64,000 bases of DNA, taken from positions 2,305,001-2,369,000 of the forward strand of contig JAKOON010000011.1 in assembly GCA_022577435.1 (NCBI GenBank). The letters are read 5' to 3'. Position numbers and translations under genes: made by a program. Origin of the DNA: Embiotoca jacksoni (lineage: Eukaryota > Chordata > Actinopteri > Embiotocidae). The notes below the pieces were generated by a model. It was not told the DNA's origin. It searched no databases and was given only the letters and a program-made list of their open reading frames with translations. Shown one piece after another: positions 1 through 12,800 of this stretch. How positions within the stretch are numbered: the first letter of the stretch is position 1; each line of letters opens with the position of its first letter.

Positions 1-399
1 CATGACAAAGAGACAGTGTGACTTCACACAATAAGAGCAGCTCTCCTTCTACATTCGCTTCATATTTGATGAAGAAATTCTACCTGCAATACTGGTGTGT
101 TGTGAAAAAAATGAGCCTAAAATTGAGCGAATACTTTTGTATTGGGCATATAAATTTTGGGAACGAACAAAACTGTTTGTTTGTTGTTTTAAATCTAAAC
201 TTTCTTCAACTTAAATGTTTCACTGTGTGACTGAGTTCATTTCTGACTTTAAAAGTTGTTGCAGAAAACTGGAACCAAACATTCTTCCCTCACCTGTATG
301 TTACTAAAATTGCTGCAGAAACATGTTTGTGTCAATAGTGAGACGGAAAGAGGAGCAGAAGTTTCCTGACCTTGTGTGTGTCTGTGTCTCCTCCTGCAG

Positions 400-530
400 C
401 TCGGACCAGAGATGTGATGAAAGAGTTCAGCGATGTGTACGAGCAGCAGTACGCGGTCGCTCTCTTCAACAGCGTCCGCTTTGAGATAGAAGGAGCAGGA
501 GGTACGCAGTCACAGCTGCTCCACAGAAAG
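400..530 (+). CDS. niban2: niban2 exon 2 (first visible)
   Basis: Encodes RTRDVMKEFSDVYEQQYAVA and onward to LLHRK, aligning with the human segment that precedes the PH domain. The acceptor is a clear pyrimidine tract plus cag at 391-399. It begins with two bases completing a codon from the missing exon 1. The donor is AG|GCAAGT, a GC donor rather than GT. Confidence 0.93.
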
Positions 531-3500
531 GCAAGTGCACCTTCTCTGTTTAAAAAGAAAGGTTGAAACCGGAGAGAGCATGTGACCACCGCCTCAGATT
601 TGATTTCAGGTTAATTTCATGTAGTGTGTGGAACATATTGTGATGCCTTTATAAAACTGAATATTCATGTTTTTCACATATTAGGTGTAATGTTGCTGGT
701 TTACATTCACAGTGTAGCGGTAAAGTTTACAAGGCAATCAACAAAATTGTTGAGAATTAAGTTTAAAGGAGGTCAACAAACAGTTAAACAATCAGTGTGG
801 TTTTCAAAAAGCAGGATAGTCAAATGATCTACACCACAAGTAAAACTGACAGTAAACTCGCCTGAAAGCTGTGTGCGTTACACCGACAGGATACATATTT
901 ACAACACACAGTTTGGATAATAACTTTAATGTTCGTCTTTTTACAAAATAACTGACTAATCTAAACCAAATTGTGATAAAGTCTGTTAAATTTTAGTTCT
1001 TCATAATAATAATTTTGCTGTCTGAAATTAACATCCTTGTCACACAGGAACTGTGTTTTTCCCCTGATGTAATTTACAAATTTAGTAGTAAACAATTAGA
1101 TTTTGATGATCAAAGCCTGCTGTTCTACATATAATTTAAAGAGGACCTCTTACTGGATGCTTTTCTGTGTTGTCGATGAAATATATAATGTTACAATGTC
1201 GGATGTCATTTTAAATGTGGCCAAAGTTTCAAATAATGAGGTAAACATACACAACGTCTCACTCATCGGACACTGCCACTCAAAAGACTTCCTGGAATCT
1301 AGCCAATCAGGAGACAGTGGGCTGTCAGAGGATCAACTAAAGGGCTGTATTAAGGGCCAGAATAAGATAGATAAGGATTTTTTTTTTTTTAGGTGACTAG
1401 CTACTCTAATGCTGCCCAAGAATATATATAAAATAAGCGTATCATTAGCATTAACTAGGTCTCCTTTAACAAAATGGAATCTGTCTGCCATTTTTACATG
1501 TTTGTTTATTTTTGGTATCTACAGTGAACAACATCATAGCCTTTTTTTTTTGATAAATTACTTTTGAAAAACATAAACCTGCATCATTGTGCGCTTGGGC
1601 CGACAGGACTTGATGTCCCACACACTGCATGAACGAGGCCATCGTTGGGGTCCGTGCAGCAGGACATTACCAAATGAGCGAGCCCCCTGCTTTATCTCTC
1701 ACCCTTTTGGTTTATGAATGCACTGAAGGGTCACACTTTTGTCCACACTTTTCATCAGTGGAGGGAAAGTGGAGCACATTTCACACATGAGAAGAGATGC
1801 TGTTTCTGTTGTGGCAGTTCAACTACTGCGGTCACCAATGTGGAGGACAGCTGCTTGGGTGACACAAATAAAAAAATCCCATGGGGTGGTGGGTGGTGTG
1901 TATCCTCGTGCAAACACTTTTGGATAAAAAAATCTCCGCCCCCACATGTTTGATAAGCTTCAAGCCCTGGGAAAATGTTTACATTGTGCGAATAATGAAA
2001 TCTCTCATTATTACAAAATATACACAGCTATATATGCTTTGTGTGTATTGTATTAAATCTGAGAGAGGATTGTGCTTTAGTGCTGAGTGTGCGTGATTTT
2101 TCAGGACCCCCTGGCAGGCCGCTCCATCTTCTCAGGGAGTCTGTTTCAGTACCTGGAGGAGAATCGGAAGTGGAGGAACCGCTTTGTATCGGTGCCAAAC
2201 AGCTACACCATCAACCTGTATGAGAGCAAAATGGTGAGTGAACGTCTCCCTGGACTAAACTGCATCGTTATGACGATGTGGCCGCGCGTGTTAAAACTGT
2301 TTGTCGTCTCTTTAACAGGCCCATGAACGAGGACTGCACCCGAAAGTAACCATCAACTCTGCTGGGTACAAGGCCCTGACCTCCATGGAGGAGTACATGC
2401 AGCTGGTTAACAGCAGCCTGCCAGGTCAGGAAATAAAAGTAATCAATATATGAAGTAAATATGACAGAGCATGGCTGAAAATGACTCGGGTCAAACTTTG
2501 ATACTCCTGTGGCATCAATCAAACTGCTTCAGTATTTATCTACTGTCGAAAAATTGCTTCTCATTCGGTACCAAGTTGTAATAACTCGGCTACATCCAGG
2601 CATGTTTTTATTTTAAAACGCAGAACTTTCCCTCTGTTTGCACAAAAGTAAATATCAGCATCAGTGAGACACAACATTTACCATCCGTAGCCTTTACTTG
2701 TGTGGCCTGACTTTCAACTCAGGTGAAATACATTACATTAGAATGCTTTAATTGACTTTTATTAATAAAAAAATGTCTCCACATATCTGTCTTAATTCAG
2801 AGCACAGCGGGAACTGGAGCTCTCTGCTCAACTAGCATCTGCTGACAGCAGTGAGGCGTTTAGTGAACGTTTGTAATAGTAGCATCTAGCAAAAGCTTAC
2901 TTCTGAGGCATTTAGGGAACATCGGTGAATTCTAGGGTCTAGTGATACCTTGCATGGGTGGCATTTACAGACATCTGTTAATTATAGCTACAGAACAACT
3001 TGGGTTACACAAAACTAAAGATTTTTATTGTAATGTGTCATGTAATTTTCTTTTTCATTAATGGATTTCATAAAATTGGTACTAAGTATCGTTTAGGAAC
3101 CAATATCAAAGTCAATTTTTGACCTATACATAGGCTAACCCTATTTATTATTGACTATTGTTTGATGTTTATTGTTGACATTTCTTTATCCAAATACAAT
3201 GAAAAAAAAAGAATAATTTGGTTGTTGTTTTCTTCATCTGTGTATATGCAAAACAATGGGGCACATTTCACTGCTTTAAACTCAAATTATTTTATGTGTC
3301 AATTTGTAATCATTGGTCATACTCTGTATGTATACTATTATCTATTTTTTTCCCCCAAAAAATGATTGACTGTAAGCACTTCTGAAAGCTACTAGTTTCT
3401 CATTCTGTTTTGTAACTTGTCATAGGCATCAAAGCTAAAGTGGGCAGTAATCCATTTATCAAGTGTGCGACCCAGTTCCCTCTCATCCTGTGGCACCCAT

Positions 3501-6500
3501 ACGCCCGCCACCACTACTTCTGTGTGATGACGGAGAAGGAGCAGAAGAAGTGGCACGCTGTGCTGCAGGATTGCGTCAGACACAGTAACAACGGTAACAG
3601 TGCGCACACACAACGAAGCACACACAAAAATGACTTCAGTAGAAGTGAAGGGTTTCACTGGAAAGGCAGTGGCAGTGTTGACATGAACTGCCCACCTTTT
3701 GAGCAGCAGGCTTGGTGCTCCACCCAGGACAATTAGCACCTCTCTTTGCCTCTCTACTTTCCTTGTCAATTCAGACGAGGGTGTGTGTGAGTATGCGTCA
3801 CAGTGTGAAGCCTTTACATGCCATCTCAGTGAAGTGGTGAAGCTGAGATACTGCAGGAATGAGGTGTATGTTTGTTTGTTTTTTGTTATATTTAGTCTTG
3901 GTTACTGTGTGATACGTTGTTCACATTGGATCAAAGCTCCATATTTGACATATTTTACAGCCTAGACGGACAATATGCATCACTCAAATAATAGATCAGG
4001 ACTGTGTTTACTTCAACAGACACAAGAGCCAGACTTTTGTGTTTTTTGCTGCACATTATCATATTGTATAATCCCTTCTAATGATGAAACCGATACTCAA
4101 TTAATTGACACAAAATTATTGTTTATAATAACAAAAATGTCAAACATTTGACTGGTTTTACTGGGATGACATGCCGCTTTTCACAGTTTTAGATAACTGC
4201 AAATTAAATATCATATGTATGGACAGTAGGTTGAATGAAACAAGCATTTTAAAGACCTCAAAGACTATTGAGCATGATGTTTAAACCACAAATTTAATGA
4301 CACCAAATAATGAATCAATGTTGAAAACAATCATTTAGTTAGAGCCCGAATTCCTTCAAGTTCCTGGTGGCATTTTATTGTGAAATATTTACAAGAAGTT
4401 GACCTTGTCAAAATGAATGACAGAGCTCTGTTTGACTAATGTAAATTATCAGTTTAACCACTGAGACATTAAATTCATCAGTTGCTGCTTTTCCTCCTTT
4501 TTAATAATAATTTTTCACAGTTTGTTTATTTGAGCGTATATGAGTTGATGGTACATCGGAGGATACTGCGTTGTTTTTTCATTTGTTTCCACATTAAAAT
4601 AAATGTAATCGGGGTGGATAACTACTCTCGATCTGCTGTTGAAGTTTCTGCTTGTGATGGCATGACTCACATGTTATTGTTTTGAGACACAAAAGGTAGA
4701 GACATGTTGGAGGATGTGCAAACACAAAGTAATTCAAGCACCTCTCGGCTTGGGAAGACGACCTTTGAGCGACGATGTTCGTGTAAATTAAATGCAGCCG
4801 TACAAATGACTGGCCGGCCTCCAGACCATGTTTGCGGTTTGACTACATCAAGTTTTATTTGGCAGGCATGTTCAAAGTTTGCAGCACAATGTAGGGAGTC
4901 TGCGTGCTGCCTTGATGTAGCAAGAGTCACGTGACATTTTTGTGGTACAACCACACATGTGTGTGATCGCACATTCACTGGGCTTTATTTAAAGTGGAAA
5001 ATGAGAATGAACAGGAGGGGAAGTGGAGATAAAAATACAAAACTACGGCTGCTGCAGGCAATGTGATCTGGCTTGTTTGGATCGTGTTGATTCTGAAAGA
5101 TTCTCATACAAGTTTTATGCCTATATGGTTACATTACATTACATTACATTTCATTTAGCTGACACTTTTATCCAAAGCGACTTACAATAAGTGCATTTCA
5201 ACCGTGAGGGTACAAAACCCAGAACAACAGGAATCAAGAAAATACAATTTCTTCAAGAAAGCCAAACTACAAAGTGCTATCAGTAAGTGCCATTTTAAGT
5301 GCTACTATTCAAGGTAAGGTCTGAAGAGGTGTGTTTTTAGTTTGCGGCGGAAGATGTCTAGACTTTCTGCTGTCCTGATGTCATTGGGGAGCTCATTCCA
5401 CCATTTAGGATCCAGGACAGAAAACAGTCGTGATTTTGTAGAGTGTTTAGCTCACAGTGAGGAGCAACAAGCCGAGTGGCAGATGCAGAGCGGCTGGGAT
5501 GTAAGGTTGGACCATGTCCTGGATGTAGACTGGACCCGATCTGTTCGCAGCACGGTACGCAAATACCAATGTTTTGAAACGGATGCAGGCAGCTACTGGT
5601 AACCAGTGAAGGGAGCAGAGGAGCGGAGTAGTGGGAGTGAATTTAGGAGGTTAAAGACCAGTCGAGCTGTGACATTCTGGATGAGCTGCAGTTCATGTAA
5701 TATAAAAGCAGGACTCTGAATTTCAGATAGATATAATTACACATTATTTTACAATGTTTCCTCTTGTATTTCTTCAGCAGGGGTGCTCTTGTGTGTAAAT
5801 GCAGAGTCCACTATGTCTGGATGTGTATGGTAGACTAATTTAAAACTACCTCAACCTCAACACAGCCGGGCTGGTTTGGTGGTTCTCCGAGAAAATGATG
5901 CATAATCACATAATTTTGGACCATTATCATTGCGTTATTATATACAGGGTTAGGGTAGCTCAGTACAATCAGACATCAGCAAGTAGAAAAGTGAAACAAA
6001 TATGCTGTCTTTTGAAGTAAGCCCTTTGCCCTGAAGTAATCCTGACTCAGAATAGGATTAATATTGATTTACATTTGAAATGTATGTAAATGTTGTTCCT
6101 CAAGCAACAGCAGTTGTGTTTACACAGCAAATTCACTATGTAAACAAAGTGGCCACCTCAGGGCTGAACAAAGGAGCCAATCAAGTGTCAAAAACTGCAG
6201 TTCCTTGAATGACCACTTGAGACTGTTGCCAAAAGCGAGTCAATCCCCATTGACCTCCATGTTCAAATCTGGACTATCATGTAGAATGCAGAGTGGCGTT
6301 CATCATTCAGCAGTGAGTGGTTAAAGCATGTATGTAAATACATCTAAGTTGTTACATTTTCCACGTGCAATAATCTAACCACATGTCAACATCTTTACAT
6401 TATGGCATCTAAATATGCCCTCTCTATTAACCATATGCCGTCTGTGTTTCACATTTAGCAATGGATTATTCCACTAAAATGGGAAATTACATCTTAATAC

Positions 6501-9500
6501 TAATTATACCAATAATACTGATCTAAAAAAAAAAAAAAAAAAAGACATTACCTTCGCTGACCCTAATTTTATTGTTTATGCACATGCCTGTGGGTGTGTA
6601 CATGCACAATAATTATAATATTACTGTCTCTGTTTGTAATCATTAAGTCAGCTGCATTAAATCACTCAGCAGCTACAGAAAGGTGCAAATCACCCGTACA
6701 CTATCGTTTGTACAAATATTCCCACTGTAAGTTAAAGCTTCAACAGTTCTGTACCATGAACAAGACAAACAAACTTAATTCATACACTAAATGAAACAAC
6801 ACACTTCCTTTAATCTCTTCAGCAGCATGACAAAGTTGCTCAACCTGATTCAGCTTTGTTTGCGCTCACTGGCCTGTTTTTGTCAACCAACCGTGTTGCA
6901 TGAATTTAAGAAGACATTGCTAGCAGCTATCTAATATGTGTTTATGTTTATTTAAAAACAAAGTGTATTCTAATTTTAACTACGTTTTGTCCAAAGGTAT
7001 CTCAGGGTGAAAGTCAAATTAGAAACCACATCTAATTTTGTTTTCGTATAAAATAAAATCGGCCTCTCACATCTACATCAGTATAGCTCACCTATATTAC
7101 TGCCAAACACTGCTTGTCTGGGCATGCTCAGTAAACACCAGAGTCCCTGCTGTACATTCCAGCCGTGAGGTTGGGCTCCAACACAGTATGTTGTAAAGAG
7201 CAGAGCTTGTGTTGCTGTTTTGCTGTCACAGAGGCTGATGGAGGTAACCTGCGTTGCTCTCTGTGTGGATTGACATTCATGCTTTTGGCCTGTGTGGACA
7301 CGCCCTGTCTCACCTCACCTCGTCTGTGTTTTGATGAAAACCAGAACCAGTAAAAGCCTTTTCCCGGGGGTGATGAATGGTTTTATGACCAGACCCCTGC
7401 CCTCTCTGCAGTTCTTTTTAATAGGCCCACATGTAACTCGCAACATTTACTTAAGGCTGGGTACAAAAAAATTTCAAAAACGGAACCTGTAGCGATTTCA
7501 TAAAATGTACTATTTTAAGAAAAGTTTAATTATATTACACATTACACATCTTTTTCCTGCAGTTTAGAGGGGGAGAGTGTAACCCAGGCTGATTTCTGAA
7601 GCTATAGAAACCAGATTTTCCCTAAACGTCTCACACAGAAGCTTGGCGAGATGCTACAATTTATAGATGTTCCCTACTCAGACATCTGGCCAAAGATTTG
7701 CATAAAAAGACAAAAATAATGTTTTATTATAACATTTACCCAAGTTGAAACACTGTGGCTAACTGTTGCTGATGACATGTATTCCTGCTGCAAAAGTCAT
7801 TTGTTTTAAAAAGATTAGCTTAGGTATAGAAATTTGAAATCAAATTACAAGGCATACTATAGTATCAAAACAATTCAGTCAGTGCCATAAAATATCAAAG
7901 AACACAGCTCTACATATACTACACATTAAAGATTTTCAGGGGGTCAAATAGAAGGACATTATAATGAATTTGTATGATTTCCTCACTCAATCAGCTGATG
8001 AGTTCTGACTGAATCTCAATTGTAATGAGCATGTTAGTTGTGGTACAGAATACATTGCAGTAACAACTTCATTTGGCCCTGTGAGGAAATTGATCCTCTG
8101 AATTTTGACCCATATGGGTCACACAGTGGGAGCTGAAGGCAGCCACATATTGCAGCGCCAACTCCAGCTCCTTTTGCTAGTGCCTTGGGCAGGGGCTGTG
8201 TCAAGAGTAATAACCCTGGTATGTCTTCTGTACTGGGAGGAAAGAACATGCAAACTCCACACAGAAAACAGCTCGGACGGCTGGGAGCTTCTTGCTGTGA
8301 GGCGACAGTGCTGCCCTTTTAACTATGAAGTGGTAGCAGCACAAAAGCTCCATGCAAATCAGTTATTTAGCTGAACACAGATGAGATTCATCTGGCTTTG
8401 ATAAGTAAAAAAAAAAACACAAATTAAATGTTTACACAGAGTCCACTAAAGCTCTTGTTGTTTTATCCTCAGCAACTTCAATAAATCAAGGGAAGTGCTT
8501 TGCATCACCATAACAGGATAATTCTCAAAGTGTCCTGTTAATCAGCGCAGTTAACAGGTGATGTTATCACACTATTCATCGCAACATGAAGCTCAAGCAC
8601 CTCTGATTGGTCAACCTGTCAGTCTTAACGTTTGCACCACAGAGTTAAAATCTGTAGGCCATTATGGAACTGAAAAACAGACCTTCATTGACTGAAATAG
8701 ATGTTCACAACCTAACAAGGTGAGTGATGTGTTAGTGAGAAACACAAGAGATTAGTAATCAGGGATCTTTTGTCCTCATGCCGTCCCAAAGGTCCAAAAA
8801 TGTATGAAAGCAGATTTCTGTTTCTTTTCTGCTACTATATAAAGTCCAGGTGCTCTAAATATACTGTGCAAGAATTATGACATCAGCATGGGTTTCAACA
8901 CGTTTTTATGTTCGCTCAATTATGTTTCACACACAAATCAAGAGATTAAGTGATAATCCAATAATCATGAGTTGCAGCTCCAATAATTGGTCCAGATTTT
9001 GCTATTTGACCTGCACACATCTGTCCAGCAGCCAGTCTGATGCAGGCTGCAGGCCATCGTAGGAGCAGAGTTAAAGACTGCTATGAGCAGTTGCTGGCCC
9101 ACCAGAGAACCATCAATCATGGCTGCCTCTCCACACCCACAGCCTCTAAAACCAGTCAGCTGCCCCCTGCTCTGATCCACAGACTTCAGACTAATTCCAC
9201 TCAGCAAGAGGAGACCTGCAGAGGATAATAAATCCAATCCAGGTTTATAGCTTCAGTAGCAAAGCAGCGTGTTTCTCAGCATGCCGTGATTCAAAATTCC
9301 GACATCATGCACTCTATAGTACTGTTAACACATAACATACCGTACCAATATACAAAGTCAACCAGTACGTGGTCTCCTGCATTCACTGCTCCTGGACACA
9401 GCGATCTAACGTTGCATGCAAGGACTTATGTTTGTGATATCTGCAGCTGATGGTATGTTTCAGTGAGTGTTTATTGTGCTGTGGGTTTGGCTGCTTCATA

Positions 9501-9798
9501 TGGGGAAAACCTACTCATGCATGTCAATAGGAGTGGCAGAAGTATGAGAAGCAAAAAGGAAGTGTTAGACCGGCTTCAGTGTGGAGGCAGGTGGCTTGCG
9601 GCTGAGGTCTCATCGCACCGTTTGACATCCAAAAATGTAAAAAATTAAATATACAAGACGATAAATATTTGTGGATGTGAAGGTCTGGGAACTCGTCCCG
9701 GACTGCAGCTAAAATCCCACCAACCAGAGCGTGGGGAGAAAGGCAGGGAGGGAAATGCCTTAAATAAAAAGACCGTGGTAAGTGCTGCCACATGTGCT

Positions 9799-9852
<54 letters not shown>

Positions 9853-12800
9853 ACACACACACACGAACAGTGCAAAGAAACTGTAATCTGCTCCTTGATA
9901 GTTGTAGAAGTAGAAGATTTTAGAGTGAAAACCAGACAGCAACCACCAAGGCTGACCAAGTCTGCAGCTACATGTAAAGAATTATTACAAGGAAAGGTCA
10001 ATAATTTCCTTTTGGTTTATACTCAGATTATTTAAATGCAGGCAGTCTGAGATTTCTTTAGCTTCCCACAACAGGATATTTTGAGGAGCAGCAGTCTCTT
10101 ATCACCCACATAGCTTCTCAATCTGCATGTGCTGTGTTCCTGCAACTAGCAGCGAACATGAGAAAAAAAACACGAAATCCTCAAGAGTTTCAGTAAGATT
10201 TAGTGAGGGAGACTTTTTTTAGATAATAAATATTGAAATGTTCGATGGTCCGCAGTTCAGTGAGGTTAGAGACTGCTGTTGAAGTCCGGCCAGGAGTGCT
10301 TTTAGATGCAGGTCCTCCAATGGCTGCGAGATGTTGACTCCCAAAAACAAAAGAGAGCATTTAATTGAAAGGGAAAACTTCCTCATGTTATGGTTGGGAT
10401 TAGTTGGTGAGAGACCATTTTGTCTCTTTAACGCCTTATCTGATCAATTCTTCAATGTGGATATCGGTGACAATTTGGAGAGTAACTATTCCGTTGTGTT
10501 TATATGTGGGCCTCTTGAGGGAGAGCTGTGATGCTAGCTGCTCGCTTTCACACGCAGTGCCTTTCACTTGCAATCAGATGGGCCTCAACAATTTCACCAT
10601 GACACTGAGCTTAATGTTGGTGTACCCAGAGAGAAGGGCAGGACGCCTGTTTATTAGTGCATGGGGTGGCAGATATGTCATCTGGTTGATGACAAAGGTT
10701 GAGTGTCTGAAACCTTTTGTGTTGTTGAATTTGTTGTTCTAAGCAGAAATGGGAAAATGATTCAGGTAGAATTTAATAAACATCTGAGAATGATTATTTA
10801 ACTTTCATCCAAGTCAAAATGCAGTTTTATCTTCGGATGCTTTGTGGGTCTTGGCAGGGAAAGTGACATACATTATCTAATCAGCCATGTGAAGCCATTC
10901 GAGGAAACTATACTCGTGGGAAAATGAATTTAGAAGGCCATGTGGCTGGTGTTATATATATATTATCAACCATGAGTCTTCACCTGTCCGGTATGAGGAC
11001 GGTAAACCGTAAACCAGCCTGCTGCAACCCTCAGAGACCTCCCACTGTATGTGAGCTCCAGATGATGGATGCTCACCTGTCAACATGGCAGCTGTCTGTG
11101 CCCTTATTTTCCCTTCGGGCTTTATTCTCCAGTGTACAGTGAATTCTCCTGAAAACGTGCCAAGACAAGCCAACACGACGAGACTCTGCTTTTCAGCACC
11201 GTTGGACAGACGGCTTCCTGTCTGGCTCTGCCTCTCCCCCTCCTCGCTCCTTGGTAACTTCCTGTCTTTGTCAGCCTCCTCTGAGTCACAGACTAACGGC
11301 CACAGACGAAACGCCTGGTCAGACACTCACATGGACATCGGTGCTGGTGCATGACAGACTTCACATGCAACAAACAAATCAGCACCCAGGCGCGCTTTGA
11401 GCAACGATTCGTCCACCTCCAGACGATTCACACGCACAAATCAGAGAGAATGGCTACTGCAGCCTCGGCAAACGTGTTTTGTTGGGTCCACAGGCCGTGG
11501 TACAGAGGCATGTGACAACAATGTCAAAAATCAGAACGATTACAGAAGTAAAATACAGGAACGTGACTTCCTTTTACGGTTTGGGTTCACGTTAATCCTC
11601 CTTTCAGCACAATAATCACAGTTTTATACCTTCACAACTGAGACAGCTGCAGCTGGCGGTTTATGTTTACAGCTTTAGAATTTGGCACAACCGTCCACTT
11701 GGACTTAAGGATGAACTCATTAGACTTTGGTGGGAAAAGGTCAAAGGTCATTTTTGCCTCACAAAACACAGTTGTGGCCATAAATCAAGAATTTAAATGT
11801 TAATTATGATCAGATTTTACACAAATATTTATTAGGATAAAATGGTGAAGTAATGACATGTTATCTCCAAAAGGTCAAAGGTCAACTACACCTTGACATA
11901 ATGTTCTGCAAAAACACTGAAACCTCAGGAAGAGAAGGGGAGATAGTGAGAATATTTCACATGTGCTCAGATACTGAATTTATGGCACTAATCTTGGGTG
12001 TCCAACTTGAAACCGTGCTGATTGTATTGGCCTTCTGTGTTGACCAGGTTGAACATGTGTGCGAAGCATCCACGATTAGTTTGCAGCTTCTTTGCAGTAA
12101 CAGAAGCGTTACAGCATTACAGCATTGTCTACTGTCAATCAGTTTTATTGGCCAATGGTGTGAACACATCTAAGGAATGTATGACTCTGCCCTAATTGTA
12201 AACTTTATCAAAAAGGAACGTTTTAAGGTTAGTCCTGAAAATAGAGAGTGTTTCTACCTCCTGAACCTGAGCTGGTTCTACATGAGAGGAGCCTGAAAGC
12301 TGACGACTTTGACTCCCATTGTCCTTCTGAAAACTCTCGACCGCACTCTGAGAGCGGAGCGGTCTGTTGATATGATAAGTGATCTTTAATATAAGATGGA
12401 GCTTGATTATTATAGCTGGGTGTGTTGGAGCAGGATTTTAACCTGGGAGTTAATTGGCAGCCAATAAAAGGAAGCTAAAATGGCAGAAATATGTTCTCTC
12501 TCTCTCGCCTGCTCCCGTCAGCAGTCTTGCAGCAGCACGCTGAGTCACCTCGAGGCTTTTCAGAGAGCCACCGGGACATTCGGATAACAAAGCATTACAG
12601 TACTCTAGCCTGGAAGTAACAAGGCGGTTTTCTTTGGTGTAAAGAAACACAAACAAGCCACAATGTTTTATCTCTTTTATACCAGTGATATAAAGGTGCA
12701 GCCAGTCCATTCTTCAGTGCTGGCACAGCACGATGGAGATAGGTGTGGCCATGTGGGACATACAATGATACAATTTGTCATCATTTTCATCTCATATTTA

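Noticed and set aside
3392..3769. 125-codon - strand frame over niban2 exon 5
   Set aside because: Antisense shadow of a strongly conserved sense exon.
9802..9864. Frames encoding His-Thr or Val-Cys repeats through CA/TG tracts
   Set aside because: Artefacts of dinucleotide microsatellites.
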